Below, piece by piece: positions 55,434-63,989 of a stretch of 64,000 nucleotides of DNA. The DNA comes from Streptomyces guryensis (GTDB lineage: Bacteria; Actinomycetota; Actinomycetes; Streptomycetales; Streptomycetaceae). The stretch spans positions 62,001 to 126,000 of the forward strand of contig NZ_JAJSBI010000003.1 in NCBI RefSeq assembly GCF_021261325.1. Direction: 5' to 3'. The notes beneath the pieces are model-generated. The model was not told the DNA's origin. It searched no databases and saw only the letters and a list, made by a program, of their open reading frames with translations. The position numbers and the translations under genes were made by a program. Position 1 is the stretch's first letter. Each line of letters opens with the position of its first letter.

Positions 55434-55439
55434 TAGGTT
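55434..55439 (+). promoter_or_regulatory. -10 element of a leaderless hexosaminidase transcript
   Basis: TAGGTT lies exactly 6 nt before the GTG of the GH20 gene, with no Shine-Dalgarno. Same spacing as at the EamA, VOC and second AhpD-like genes. A convincing -35 is not seen. Confidence 0.45.
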
Positions 55440-55445
55440 GAAGCC

Positions 55446-57110
55446 GTGAGCCAGCACCGGCGCCGGTCTCCGGCGCAGAACGTGAAGCAGCAGCGGCGCG
55501 TGATCATCGCGAGTGCGATCGCCGGGACCGTCGCGCTCGGGATCGGCCTGGGGCTCTGGGCCTCCGGCGACGACAGCGGGCCGGCCGGGTCGGCGCAGCA
55601 GCAGTCGCCGTCCGCCGCCCGGTCCGCGGCGGCGTCCGGCGCCTCGCAGGACGGGAGTGCGGCGCCCCGCCCGACCCGTTCGTACCCCCTGTCACAGGCT
55701 CCCCGCACCATCCCCGCCGTGCGCTCCCACACCGCGGCGCGCGGTCCCGGCTGGCGTCCGGTGCGGGGTGAGCGCGTCGTGGTGAACGACGCCGATCTGG
55801 CCGACGAGGGTCGCCTGATCGCCGGTGAGCTCGGGCTGACGTACGCGGGTGAGAAGCAGGACGTGCAGGCCGGGGACGTACGACTGGCGCTGGGCGACGG
55901 GGAGGGGGCGAACCCGGAGTCGTATGCGATGACCGTGCGCGGTGGGCGGGTGAACATCAGCGGGCCGACGGATGCCGGTGTGTTCTACGGCACGCGGACG
56001 CTCAAGCAGGAGGTGCACGGCGGGGGCACCGCGCCCGAGGGGGTCGTGAACGACCAGCCGGCCAAGCCGGTGCGCGGGTTCATGCTGGACATCGCCCGCA
56101 AGCACTTCACCGCGAGCTGGATCGAGGACCGGGTGCGGGAGCTCGGGGACCTGAAGTTCAACCAGCTGGGGCTGCACTTCTCCGACGACCAGGGGTTCCG
56201 TATCGAGTCGGACACGCATCCCGAGATCGTGTCGCAGCAGCATCTGACGAAGGCCGAGGTGAAGCAGATCGTCGATCTCGCCGCCAGTCGGCACATCACC
56301 GTCGTGCCCGAGATCGACTCGCCGGGGCATCTGGGGGCCGTCATCGCCGCCCACCCCGATCTGCAGCTGCGCAACGCGCAGGGCGTGGCGGCGAAGGGGG
56401 CCGTCGACATCTCGAAGCCGGCCGCCGCCAAGATCGTCGATGATCTGCTCAACGAGTACGCCGGTCTCTTCCCCGGCAACCAGTGGAATCTCGGCGGCGA
56501 CGAGTACCTGGCGCTGATGGTGTCCAACCCGTCCGCCTCCTATCCGCAGCTCGCCGCCGCGGCCGTGAACAAGTACGGGTCCGGTGGCACCGTCTCCGAT
56601 CTGACCACCGGGTGGCTCAACGACCGGGCCGCCACGATCCGCGCCCACGGTCGGACCATGCGGGTGTGGAACGACGGGTTCTTCCGAGGGGCGTCCGTGC
56701 AGCCCGCGAAGGATCTGCAGGTCGCGTACTGGACGGGCAAGGAGATCGGCGCGCGGCAGCCGGTGGAGTATCTGAGTGCCGGGCGGAAGCTGATCAACTA
56801 CAACGACGAGTTCCTGTACTACGTCCTCGGACAGCCCAACAACTTCGTCTATCCGACCGGGCAGCGGATCTACGAGCAGTGGACGCCACGCGTGGTGCGC
56901 GGCACGCAGGCGGTGCCGGCGCAGTACGACGGGCAGATTCTCGGCGGGTCCTTCGCCGTGTGGTGCGACCTGTCGAACTCCCAGACGCAGGACCAGGTCG
57001 CGGCCGGGATCCGGATGCCGCTGCGGGCGACCGTGCAGAAGCTGTGGGATCCGGGGCGGCCGGGGCTGTCGTGGACGCAGTTCAAGGCGCTGGCCGGAAA
57101 GCTGGGCTGA
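55446..57110 (+). CDS. Beta-N-acetylhexosaminidase, glycoside hydrolase family 20
   Basis: 554 aa secreted enzyme. An N-terminal signal/anchor helix (VIIASAIAGTVALGIGLGLW) precedes a Ser/Ala-rich linker. The GH20b-like domain is followed by the catalytic barrel starting near residue 205 (VRGFMLDIARKHF). FHFSDDQ-type LHFSDDQGFRIE and the catalytic Asp-Glu pair in NLGGDEYL are present, as are VPEIDSPGHLGA and VWNDGF. It removes terminal GlcNAc/GalNAc from chitooligosaccharides or glycans outside the cell. Confidence 0.92.
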   Translation: MSQHRRRSPAQNVKQQRRVIIASAIAGTVALGIGLGLWASGDDSGPAGSAQQQSPSAARSAAASGASQDGSAAPRPTRSYPLSQAPRTIPAVRSHTAARGPGWRPVRGERVVVNDADLADEGRLIAGELGLTYAGEKQDVQAGDVRLALGDGEGANPESYAMTVRGGRVNISGPTDAGVFYGTRTLKQEVHGGGTAPEGVVNDQPAKPVRGFMLDIARKHFTASWIEDRVRELGDLKFNQLGLHFSDDQGFRIESDTHPEIVSQQHLTKAEVKQIVDLAASRHITVVPEIDSPGHLGAVIAAHPDLQLRNAQGVAAKGAVDISKPAAAKIVDDLLNEYAGLFPGNQWNLGGDEYLALMVSNPSASYPQLAAAAVNKYGSGGTVSDLTTGWLNDRAATIRAHGRTMRVWNDGFFRGASVQPAKDLQVAYWTGKEIGARQPVEYLSAGRKLINYNDEFLYYVLGQPNNFVYPTGQRIYEQWTPRVVRGTQAVPAQYDGQILGGSFAVWCDLSNSQTQDQVAAGIRMPLRATVQKLWDPGRPGLSWTQFKALAGKLG

Positions 57111-57227
57111 GCGCGCCCGGCCGCCGCCCGGCCGCCCGGGGCCTCTTGGCCGATACGCCTGCGAACGGGCGTACGACTGTGGTGTATTCGGCGCGGGCCG
57201 AAGCAGAGACAGCCGTGGGGGGCCGGG

Positions 57228-57731
57228 ATGGGCTACTGGGGGTACTTCGTCGTGGGCCGCAGCGAGCGGCCGCTTGCCGAGCTCGACGCGCTCGCGGGGG
57301 CGAAGGGCATGCTGCAGCGGTCGTCTGCGGCCGGTGGCTGGCAGGTGTGGGAGTACCCGAGCGGGGACGGCGAGGTCGGGAACATGAACGTCCTCGCCGC
57401 CGATACCGGGGCGCCCGCGCTCTTCGGATACGTCATGGACAGCGACTGTGTTGTGGTGGAGGCGGCGGCGCCCGAGAGCGGGGCGTGGACGACGTGCCTC
57501 GCGCGGGCCGCGATGGCCGGGTACCTCGGCGCCGCGAGCGAGGGGCTCACGATCGAGGACTACTTCCTGGAGCCGCGTGACGCCGCCGGCCGGGCGGTCG
57601 CCTGGGCCGCCGAGGCGGGGCACGACGCGGACACCGGGCCGTTGCTCGACGTTCTGACCGCCGACGCCGATCCGTTGGCCGAAAACCTCTTTTTCCAGTT
57701 GCTCGACCGGCTCGGTGTGGTACCGCTGTGA
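57228..57731 (+). CDS. Conserved Streptomyces protein of unknown function
   Basis: 167 aa. Starts MGYWGYFVVGRSERPLAELD and ends LFFQLLDRLGVVPL; no signal peptide or transmembrane helix, and mildly acidic. The layout of alternating strands and helices suggests a compact cytosolic domain. I do not recognise a family or catalytic motif. GGGGGG lies upstream of the ATG at good spacing. It is followed after 96 bp by another unknown gene on the same strand. Confidence 0.7.
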   Translation: MGYWGYFVVGRSERPLAELDALAGAKGMLQRSSAAGGWQVWEYPSGDGEVGNMNVLAADTGAPALFGYVMDSDCVVVEAAAPESGAWTTCLARAAMAGYLGAASEGLTIEDYFLEPRDAAGRAVAWAAEAGHDADTGPLLDVLTADADPLAENLFFQLLDRLGVVPL

Positions 57732-57827
57732 CACTCCCGGGCCGTCGCACGCAGTAAGGGGAAGTGTGGGCTCCGTAAGGGAAGAGCCCTGCTGGGCCCG
57801 GTACGGGACCCGCAGAAGGAGGCGTGG

Positions 57828-58385
57828 ATGAGCCTGGTGGAACTGATCGCTCAGGCCGACGAACGCGGACTGGCCGCCAGCGGGTTGGCTTGTTTGGATC
57901 GGTGTGTGCCACTTCTGGGTGGTGACGACGAGGTCCTGCGGCCCCTGTGGGCCAGCCTTGCGGACTCCGGCGACGTCGGTGACTGGGGTGAGCGGCTGGA
58001 ATACGCGCGCGGGAGGCTCGGCGGGGCCGAGGAGCCCGGCGAGGGCGAGGCCGCACTGCTGGCCCGCCGGATGCTGGCCGCCGCGCCGGCCGAACCGACC
58101 GCCGGGCAGGTACGGGTGTGGGCGGACGCCTGCTCGGTCGCTGCGCTGCAGATACATCGGCTGCTGGATCCCCTGGTGGACGAGGCGTCTTCGGTCGACT
58201 CGCGTCGGGAGGGGCGTACGGAGGGGATGTCGCCGCTCGTCGCTGCGGAGTTGCGGCGACAGGTCGCCGTACTTGAGTTGCTTGCCGGGCATGGGGCGGG
58301 GGGGTTGCGGCGGGCGTTGGAGGTGTCGATCGAGGGGCGGCGGGTTTTGCAGGCGGTGGTGTCGCGTCGGGCGCGGCGCGGGTAG
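57828..58385 (+). CDS. Helical protein of unknown function
   Basis: 185 aa, almost entirely alpha-helical by composition, rich in Ala, Leu, Glu and Arg. It starts LVELIAQADERGLAASGLAC and ends in a basic tail (VVSRRARRG). AGAAGGAGG precedes the ATG. No transmembrane segment or known motif. Codon pattern and ribosome site support a real gene. A dispersed repeat and a tandem array follow immediately. Confidence 0.68.
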   Translation: MSLVELIAQADERGLAASGLACLDRCVPLLGGDDEVLRPLWASLADSGDVGDWGERLEYARGRLGGAEEPGEGEAALLARRMLAAAPAEPTAGQVRVWADACSVAALQIHRLLDPLVDEASSVDSRREGRTEGMSPLVAAELRRQVAVLELLAGHGAGGLRRALEVSIEGRRVLQAVVSRRARRG

Positions 58386-58414
58386 GGGGTGACGGTTGGT
58401 GGGCGGCTGCGGGT

Positions 58415-58455
58415 TCGTTGTGGCTGGTCGCGCAGTTCCCCGCGCCCCTGAAAAG
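58415..58455 (+). repeat. Dispersed repeat, copy 4
   Basis: TTCGTTGTGGCTGGTCGCG followed by CAGTTCCCCGCGCCCCTGA. It is very close to the copy inside pabAB (GGCTGGTCGCG, then GTTCCCCGCGCCCCT). It abuts the tandem array at 58455. Confidence 0.85.
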
Positions 58456-58667
58456 CCGCTGTCCGCGTCCCCGGAAAAGCGGCTGTCCGCGTTGCGGGAA
58501 GGCCGCTGCCGCGCCCCGGGAAAGTCGTGTCCGTGTTGTCCCCGGGACGGCCGCTGTCCGCGTCCTGGGAAGGCCGCTGCCGCGCCCCCGGGAAAGTCGT
58601 GTCCGTGTTGTCCGCGGGACGGCCGCTCCCGCGCCCCGGGAAAGTCGCTGCCCGCCGCCCCCGGGAG
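58455..58667. repeat. Nine-unit tandem array, consensus GCCGCTGCCGCGCCCCGGGAAAG
   Basis: Nine units of 23-25 bp fill the space between two convergent genes; this 311-bp gap otherwise holds only repeat copy 4. Units alternate between GCCGCTG..GGGAAAG-type and TCGTGTCCGTGTTGTCC-type. A three-unit block of 71 bp is duplicated as a whole (58501-58571 and 58572-58642). Each unit is followed by CCGGGA, giving many possible short hairpins. A hypervariable locus is likely. Confidence 0.85.
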
Positions 58668-58696
58668 GCGGCGGCCTGCACGTCTGAGGTGGGGAG

Positions 58697-59191
58697 TCAG
58701 CGGAGTAGGCACTTCACCACGGCGTCGCCGTAGTCGGCCGTCTGGGTGTAGAAGGTCGTCAGGTCGCGGTGGGTCGTGGTGAAGAGGGCGTGGGTTTCCT
58801 GTTCCGTGGCGGGGCCGCCGTAGCGGGGGAGGAGTGCGGCGCGGGCCTCGCTCCACAGGGCTTCGACGTCGGCCGATATGAGGAACACGGCCACCTGGGC
58901 CGTCTGGGCGGCGGTCAGGAGGAGGAAGGGGGGCTCGCCGGGGTCGTGGTGCGGGACCGGGCGGCCGCCGAGGACCACGTGGGACCGGGGACCCTCCTCG
59001 GCGCGGTGCGGGGGTGCTCCCGCGTAGAGGGCGTCGTGGTCGGCGTAGTGGTGGTCCAGCATCTCCTCCCGGTGGCGGTCGATCCGGAGGCGCACGGTGT
59101 CCCAGTCGTCCTGGAACAGTCGTTGCAGCCAGTTCGCGCTGTTGCGCAGGGCCGAGGGCGGCACCGCGCGGAGATGGAAGTACAGGCTCAT
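58697..59191 (-). CDS. DUF1877-family protein
   Basis: 164 aa starting MSLYFHLRAVPPSALRNS, the usual opening of DUF1877 proteins (YfbM-like), with VAVFLISADVEALW in the conserved middle. Cytosolic, no catalytic motif; function unknown. The ATG at 59191 fits the family start although no strong Shine-Dalgarno is present; the open frame continues to 59296 without family similarity. Confidence 0.78.
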   Translation of the reverse strand: MSLYFHLRAVPPSALRNSANWLQRLFQDDWDTVRLRIDRHREEMLDHHYADHDALYAGAPPHRAEEGPRSHVVLGGRPVPHHDPGEPPFLLLTAAQTAQVAVFLISADVEALWSEARAALLPRYGGPATEQETHALFTTTHRDLTTFYTQTADYGDAVVKCLLR

Positions 59192-59352
59192 CAGTGAGAG
59201 GAGCGCACGGAAGGGGCGAAGCGTCACTCCCGGGCAGAACTCGCACGTGAGGGGGGCCTGTGGCCGTACTGCGGCGGCTATGGGGCGGTCCTGCACCGTT
59301 CCAGGGAACTTCCCGGAAAACGCGTGACGGATGGGCTGCCGACCCCGCTCCT

Positions 59353-59745
59353 GTGTATGTGACTACCTTCCACGAGACCAGGCCGAGCGCGGCGACGAAG
59401 CCCGTGCGGTGGGCGGCTGACGCGGTCGCCGCGATGCGTGAGGGCGCACGGCTGCGCCTCGACTACTCGGCGCAGAGCCTGTGGCGCGTCGACCGGATGA
59501 TCGAGGGGATACGCCAGGAAGGGGCGCCGTACGCCGCCGTGGAGAGCGTGTTGCGCGGCTTCGGGGCCTACGCCGGTGAAGTGATCGCCCGTCAGACCGG
59601 CGCCGAGTGGTGGACGACCGGCGGCGACCACTGGATACGTACCCCGGACGGGCGGATGTGGGACCCCTTCGACGAGGCCCGGCGCTGCTGGAACGGAGAC
59701 GGTTCGCTGCGGCTGCTGTGCCGGGATGCGACCGTCCGCACATGA
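59353..59745 (+). CDS. Small hypothetical protein
   Basis: 130 aa from a GTG; another GTG two codons on is equally possible. Contains RLRLDYSAQSLWRVDRMIEG and FGAYAGEVIARQTGAEWW followed by a Trp/Asp-rich end (WIRTPDGRMWDPFDEARRCW). It resembles small SUKH- or DUF-type cytosolic domains but I cannot name the family. No clear ribosome site. It ends 74 bp before the MFS gene. Confidence 0.62.
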   Translation: MYVTTFHETRPSAATKPVRWAADAVAAMREGARLRLDYSAQSLWRVDRMIEGIRQEGAPYAAVESVLRGFGAYAGEVIARQTGAEWWTTGGDHWIRTPDGRMWDPFDEARRCWNGDGSLRLLCRDATVRT

Positions 59746-59819
59746 CCGAGGCGGCAAAATCGCCGTAATAAGAGACGCTGGCGTTCCCAAAGTGGAGGGG
59801 GCGGGAGCACGATGGGGTC

Positions 59820-61292
59820 ATGGCTGACAACCGTCGTTGGTGGGCTCTCGTCGTCATCGCGCTCGCCCAGTTGATGGTCGTCCTCGACATGACCATCGTG
59901 AACATCGCCCTGCCCTCGGCCCAGGCCGCGCTGCACATGTCGGACGGGAACCGGCAGTGGGTCATCACCGCGTACACCCTGGCTTTCGGCGGGCTGCTGC
60001 TGCTCGGCGGACGGGTCGCCGACCTGGTCGGCCGCAGGAACACCTTCGTGATCGGGCTGCTCGGGTTCGCCGCCGCCTCCGCGCTGGGCGGGGCGGCCGT
60101 CAACTCCGGGATGCTGTTCGGGGCGCGGGCCCTGCAGGGCGTGTTCGCCGCGCTGCTCGCCCCGTCCGCGCTGTCGCTGCTCGCGACGACGTTCACCGAC
60201 CCGAAGGACCGCGGGAAGGCCTTCGGCATCTTCGGCGCCATCATCGGCGCGGGCGCCGCGGTGGGCCTGCTCGCGGGCGGCTTCCTCACCCAGTACCTGA
60301 ACTGGCGCTGGTGCCTGTACGTCAACGTCCCCATCGCACTGGTCGCCTTCTTCGGCGCGCTGGCCCTGCTCGCACCCGGCGAGCGCCACCCCGACGCGCG
60401 CCTCGACGTGCCCGGCGCGCTGCTCGGCTCGGCCGGAATGCTCGCGCTCGTCTACGGCTTCTCCGAGGCGGAGTCGCGGAGTTGGCACGACGGGCTGGTG
60501 CTGACGCTGCTCGTCGGCGGGGTCGTGCTGCTCGCGGCGTTCGGGTTCTGGCAGACGCGGGCGCGGGTGCCGTTGCTGCCGATGTCCGTGGTGAAGGACC
60601 GTCAGCGGGTCGGTGCCTTCCTCGCGACGCTGCTCGTGACCATCGGCATGTTCGGCGTGTTCCTGTTCCTGACGTACTACATGCAGGGCGTTCTCGGATA
60701 TTCGCCGGTCAAGACGGGTGTCGCGTATCTGCCCATCACCGCCGGGATGATCGTCGGATCGACCCAGATCGCGGCCCGGGGGCTGGGCAAGGTGCCGCCG
60801 CGGATGCTGATGGTGCCGGGGCTGCTGGTGGCGGCCGGCGCGCTCGCGATCATCGCCCAGGTGGGGACCGAACCGGCCTACGCCTCGCACATCCTGCCCG
60901 GCATGCTGATGCTCGGACTCGGCATGGGTACCGCGATGATGACCTCCGTCTCGCTGGCCACCGGAAGCGTCGCGCCGCGTGACTCGGGAGCGGCCTCCGC
61001 CACCTTCAACACCGCCCAGCAGGTGGGCGGTTCGATCGGCACGGCGCTGCTGAACACCATCGCCGCGACGGTGACGGCGCGCTATCTGACGGCGCATGCG
61101 GGGCCGGGGGTCAACCCGCGCTCGCTGCAGGCGGAGGCGACCGTACACGGGTTCAACGTCGCCACCTGGTGGGCGATGGGGTCGCTGCTGCTGGCCGCGG
61201 CCATCGCGGGCCTTGTCGTGAACGCGGACCGGGCGCCCACCCCGCAAGCTGCGCAGGAGCGGACGCCCGAACCGGTGGACACGGCGATGTGA
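59820..61292 (+). CDS. MFS drug exporter of the DHA2 (EmrB/QacA) type
   Basis: 490 aa with about 14 transmembrane helices. MVVLDMTIVNIALPSAQAAL is the DHA2 motif D1, LLLGGRVADLVGRRNTFVIG is motif A, and GAIIGAGAAVGLLAGGFLTQ is motif C of antiporters. It would export small toxic compounds using the proton gradient. The neighbouring gene products do not indicate a substrate. ATG with GGGGTC shortly upstream; no TetR/MarR regulator adjoins it. Confidence 0.92.
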   Translation: MADNRRWWALVVIALAQLMVVLDMTIVNIALPSAQAALHMSDGNRQWVITAYTLAFGGLLLLGGRVADLVGRRNTFVIGLLGFAAASALGGAAVNSGMLFGARALQGVFAALLAPSALSLLATTFTDPKDRGKAFGIFGAIIGAGAAVGLLAGGFLTQYLNWRWCLYVNVPIALVAFFGALALLAPGERHPDARLDVPGALLGSAGMLALVYGFSEAESRSWHDGLVLTLLVGGVVLLAAFGFWQTRARVPLLPMSVVKDRQRVGAFLATLLVTIGMFGVFLFLTYYMQGVLGYSPVKTGVAYLPITAGMIVGSTQIAARGLGKVPPRMLMVPGLLVAAGALAIIAQVGTEPAYASHILPGMLMLGLGMGTAMMTSVSLATGSVAPRDSGAASATFNTAQQVGGSIGTALLNTIAATVTARYLTAHAGPGVNPRSLQAEATVHGFNVATWWAMGSLLLAAAIAGLVVNADRAPTPQAAQERTPEPVDTAM

Positions 61293-61312
61293 ACTGTCTT
61301 GTGGTGACGGCT

Positions 61313-61377
61313 ACTTGATAGCGCCACTCGACAGCGCCACTCGACAGCGTCACTTGATATCGCTACTTGATGTAGAC
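61313..61377. repeat. Five 13-bp tandem repeats between convergent genes
   Basis: Units such as ACTTGATAGCGCC, ACTCGACAGCGCC and ACTTGATATCGCT repeat five times with period 13. The last two units cover the final codons and stop (complement of CTA at 61363) of the secreted protein gene, so the array appears to have grown from that gene's 3' end. Confidence 0.8.
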
Positions 61378-62640
61378 CAGGCCGTCCGTCGTGATCGTCG
61401 GGCGGCCGCTGGTGCCGACCACCACGATCTTCACCGTGTGCTTGGCGCTGGACGACCAGGTCCTCGTCCAGATCGCCTGGCGGTACAGGGTGGTCGAGGA
61501 CTTCAGGTCGACGGTGCTGACCTTCACGCCGTCGACGTAGACGTACGCCTGACCCGAGGTGGAGGCGCGGCTGACCACCCAGGAGGCGGAGCGGCCGGTG
61601 AAGGTCCAGGTCAGGCTCGCGCCCTTCGAGCCGCTGGAGTACGACTTGCCGCCGAGGTAGCCGGTGGAGGAACGGGCCGTCCAGCTGCCGGACCTGGTGG
61701 CCGAGGTCTCCTGAAGGATCACCGGGGTGAACGACGCGGACGACGTACGGGTGTTGCCCGCGTAGTCGTACGCCTTCATCGACCAGGTGCTCGCGGTGCC
61801 GGACGCGGCGGTGCGGCTGGAGCCGGTGGTGGTCGGGCCGAAGGCGGCGGTCGTCGGGGTCAGCAGGCTCACCGACTTGAGGGCGGCGTTGTCCGTCGCC
61901 TTCCAGCCGAGGGTGACCGGGACGGCGCTGGTGTTGACCGTGCCGGTGCGCAGGGAGAGCTTCGGGGCGGTGGTGAAGGCCGGCGCGGTCGTCTCCGCGA
62001 CGACGTTCAGCGCGGCCGTCGTCGTGGTCCTGCCGGACTGGTGCACGGCCCGCACGGCGACGGTGTGGGTGCCCAGGGCGAGGGTCGCGCCGACCGAGGT
62101 GGACGTGCCGGAGGCGGTGGCGGCGACCTTGCCGTCCACCAGCAGCTCGAACCTGGAGATCAGCGAACCCGGCGTGGTCGTCAGGTCGACCTCGAGCCCC
62201 TTGGGCAGGCCCGAGCCGGTGGAGCCGTCCTTGTGGACGACCTGGACCTGGACGCCGTCGGAGGGGCCGACCCACAGCGGCTCGGACGCGCCGCGTGCGT
62301 CGGCGCCCGCCTCCGGGTCCTGAAGGGGGTCGACGTCCGCCTCCAGGTCCTTCCAGGCGGTCCACTCACCGGTCGCGCTGCTGCGGGTTCGCACCTGGGC
62401 CGCGCCGTGCAGCCGCTTGGTCGCCCCCGTCCAGGAGACACCCAGCATCGAGAACTGCCTCGTCTCCGTGCGCGGCAGCTCCCGTCTGCCGCTCGCCGTG
62501 CTCTTCAGGGCCAGGTCGTAGACCCGCACCGGTCGCTTGGCCTGTCCGTGGTGGGAGGACGGGCTGGCGACGGCGTACGTCACCACGCCCCCGCCTCCCA
62601 GTACCACCGCGCCGAGCGTGACCCACGCCCGTCGTCTCAT
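61363..62640 (-). CDS. Secreted composite protein: PGRP-associated N-domain, Ig-like and carbohydrate-binding-like domains
   Basis: 425 aa. Signal peptide (VTLGAVVLGGGGVVTYAVAS). Residues about 45-150 (RTRSSATGEWTAWKDLEAD, SEPLWVGPSDGVQVQV) resemble the domain preceding the amidase in Streptomyces peptidoglycan-recognition proteins. No amidase follows; instead there is a Thr/Ser-rich Ig-like region (LALGTHTVAVRAVHQSGRTT, SWSMKAYDYAGNTRT). The C-terminal beta-rich part (AYVYVDGVKVSTVDLKSS) looks like a non-catalytic binding module. Adhesion or wall-binding role is inference. Confidence 0.75.
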   Translation of the reverse strand: MRRRAWVTLGAVVLGGGGVVTYAVASPSSHHGQAKRPVRVYDLALKSTASGRRELPRTETRQFSMLGVSWTGATKRLHGAAQVRTRSSATGEWTAWKDLEADVDPLQDPEAGADARGASEPLWVGPSDGVQVQVVHKDGSTGSGLPKGLEVDLTTTPGSLISRFELLVDGKVAATASGTSTSVGATLALGTHTVAVRAVHQSGRTTTTAALNVVAETTAPAFTTAPKLSLRTGTVNTSAVPVTLGWKATDNAALKSVSLLTPTTAAFGPTTTGSSRTAASGTASTWSMKAYDYAGNTRTSSASFTPVILQETSATRSGSWTARSSTGYLGGKSYSSGSKGASLTWTFTGRSASWVVSRASTSGQAYVYVDGVKVSTVDLKSSTTLYRQAIWTRTWSSSAKHTVKIVVVGTSGRPTITTDGLVYIK

Positions 62641-62642
62641 GC

Positions 62643-63989
62643 TCCGAGCGGGTCCGTGGCCTGTACGTCACAGCGGTGCGGGAGGAGGGGCGGCTGCCCG
62701 CGATCCAGCGGTTCAGCGACGCGGTCGCCGCCCACGCCGGTCTCAGGCCAGGGAGCCTGCGTCTGACCGATTGGCGTGACGTCCTCTCCAACGCCCTCGA
62801 TGTGACCGCCCGTTCGTCCCACCCGCTCTTGGTGATCGACGAGTTGCCGTACTTGCTTCAGCACTCGCCTGAAATCCCGGGGCTGCTGCAACAGCTTTAC
62901 GACGAACGCCAGCGGGGTGCCCGGTCCGGTGCCGGGCCGGGGCCGCGGCTGATCCTCTGTGGATCGGCGATGAGCGTCATGCACGAACTGCTTTCGGGGA
63001 CCAAGCCGCTACGAGGACGCGCCGTTGTCGATCTACGGCTGGGTGCCTTCGACTACCGGGAGAGCCGGGCCTTCTGGCAGATCACCGACCCGCTGACCGC
63101 GCTGAAGGTGCACGCGGTCCTGGGCGGAGCTCCTGGCTACCGGCCGGTGGCTGCTCGGCCGCATCCGGACGACGGCTTCGACAGTTGGCTCGCCCGGACG
63201 CTGCTGGACCCGGGGCGGGCGGTGTACTCGCGTACCGAGACCGAGTACCTGCTGCGTGAGGACCCGAGGATCACGCAGCACACGCTGTACTACGACATCC
63301 TCACCGCGATCGCGAACGGGGCCACCACACCCAGCAAGATCGGGGCCGCCCTGGAGCGCCAGCGCAACGCCGTCGCTCACCCGCTCGGAGTGCTCGAATC
63401 CACCGGCTACATCCGGCGGGAACAGGACATCCTCCGCTCCAGGCACCCCGTCATTACCCTCGCCGACCCCGTCATCCGCTTCAACCAGCTCGTCACCCTC
63501 CCGCAGGCCGCCGCCGTGGAGCAGGGCTTCGCCGAGCAGGTGTGGCAGCAGGCCGCTCCGACCTTCAACTCCAGGATTCTCGGGCCGCACTTCGAGGATC
63601 TGGCCCGCGACTTCACGCGTCGTTTCGCCCACACCCTGCTGCCCAGTGGACTGCCCGGCCCTGTCGGCACCACCGAGGTTGCTGACCAGGCCGCCCGGAC
63701 GAAGCACGAGGTCGATGTCATCGCCCTGGCCGCAGGCGAGCGCCCGCAGGCTCCCCGCGCGAGGATCGCGCTGCTGGGCGAGGCCAAGGCGACGGCCGCC
63801 CGCCGGGGCACCGGTGACCTGGAGCGACTGGAACGTATTCGTGGTCTGCTCGCAGATCAGGGGTACGACACCGATGCCACCACTCTGGCTCTGTACTCCC
63901 TGCACGGCTTCTATCCCGACCTGGTCGAACTGGCCGACCATCGTGACGATCTTCTCCTGGTCGACCTGGCCACCCTGTACGGCAGCTGA
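62643..63989 (+). pseudogene. 5'-truncated AAA-type ATPase (DUF234-like), Walker A missing
   Basis: The open frame from GTG 62676 gives 437 aa. Walker B is HPLLVIDELPYLLQ, followed by sensor region LILCGSAMSVMHELLSG, a winged-helix-like stretch (GAALERQRNAVAHPLGVLES) and the DUF234-type nuclease-like end (HEVDVIALA, LLGEAKATA). Normally a nucleotide P-loop (GRRRxGKT type) precedes RGLYVTAVREEG; that region is replaced by the start of the divergent secreted-protein gene. The gene is therefore probably non-functional or a domain remnant. It ends 11 bases before the window edge. Confidence 0.8.

Noticed and set aside
58455..58667. CRISPR-like array
   Set aside because: Units are contiguous and diverge gradually, there are no unique spacers of constant length, and no cas genes are present; it is a minisatellite.
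55692..59246. A 1184-residue open frame on the minus strand
   Set aside because: It runs antisense through the GH20 gene and two others and through the tandem array, is Arg/Pro/Gly-rich with no motif, and is an artefact of extreme third-position GC.
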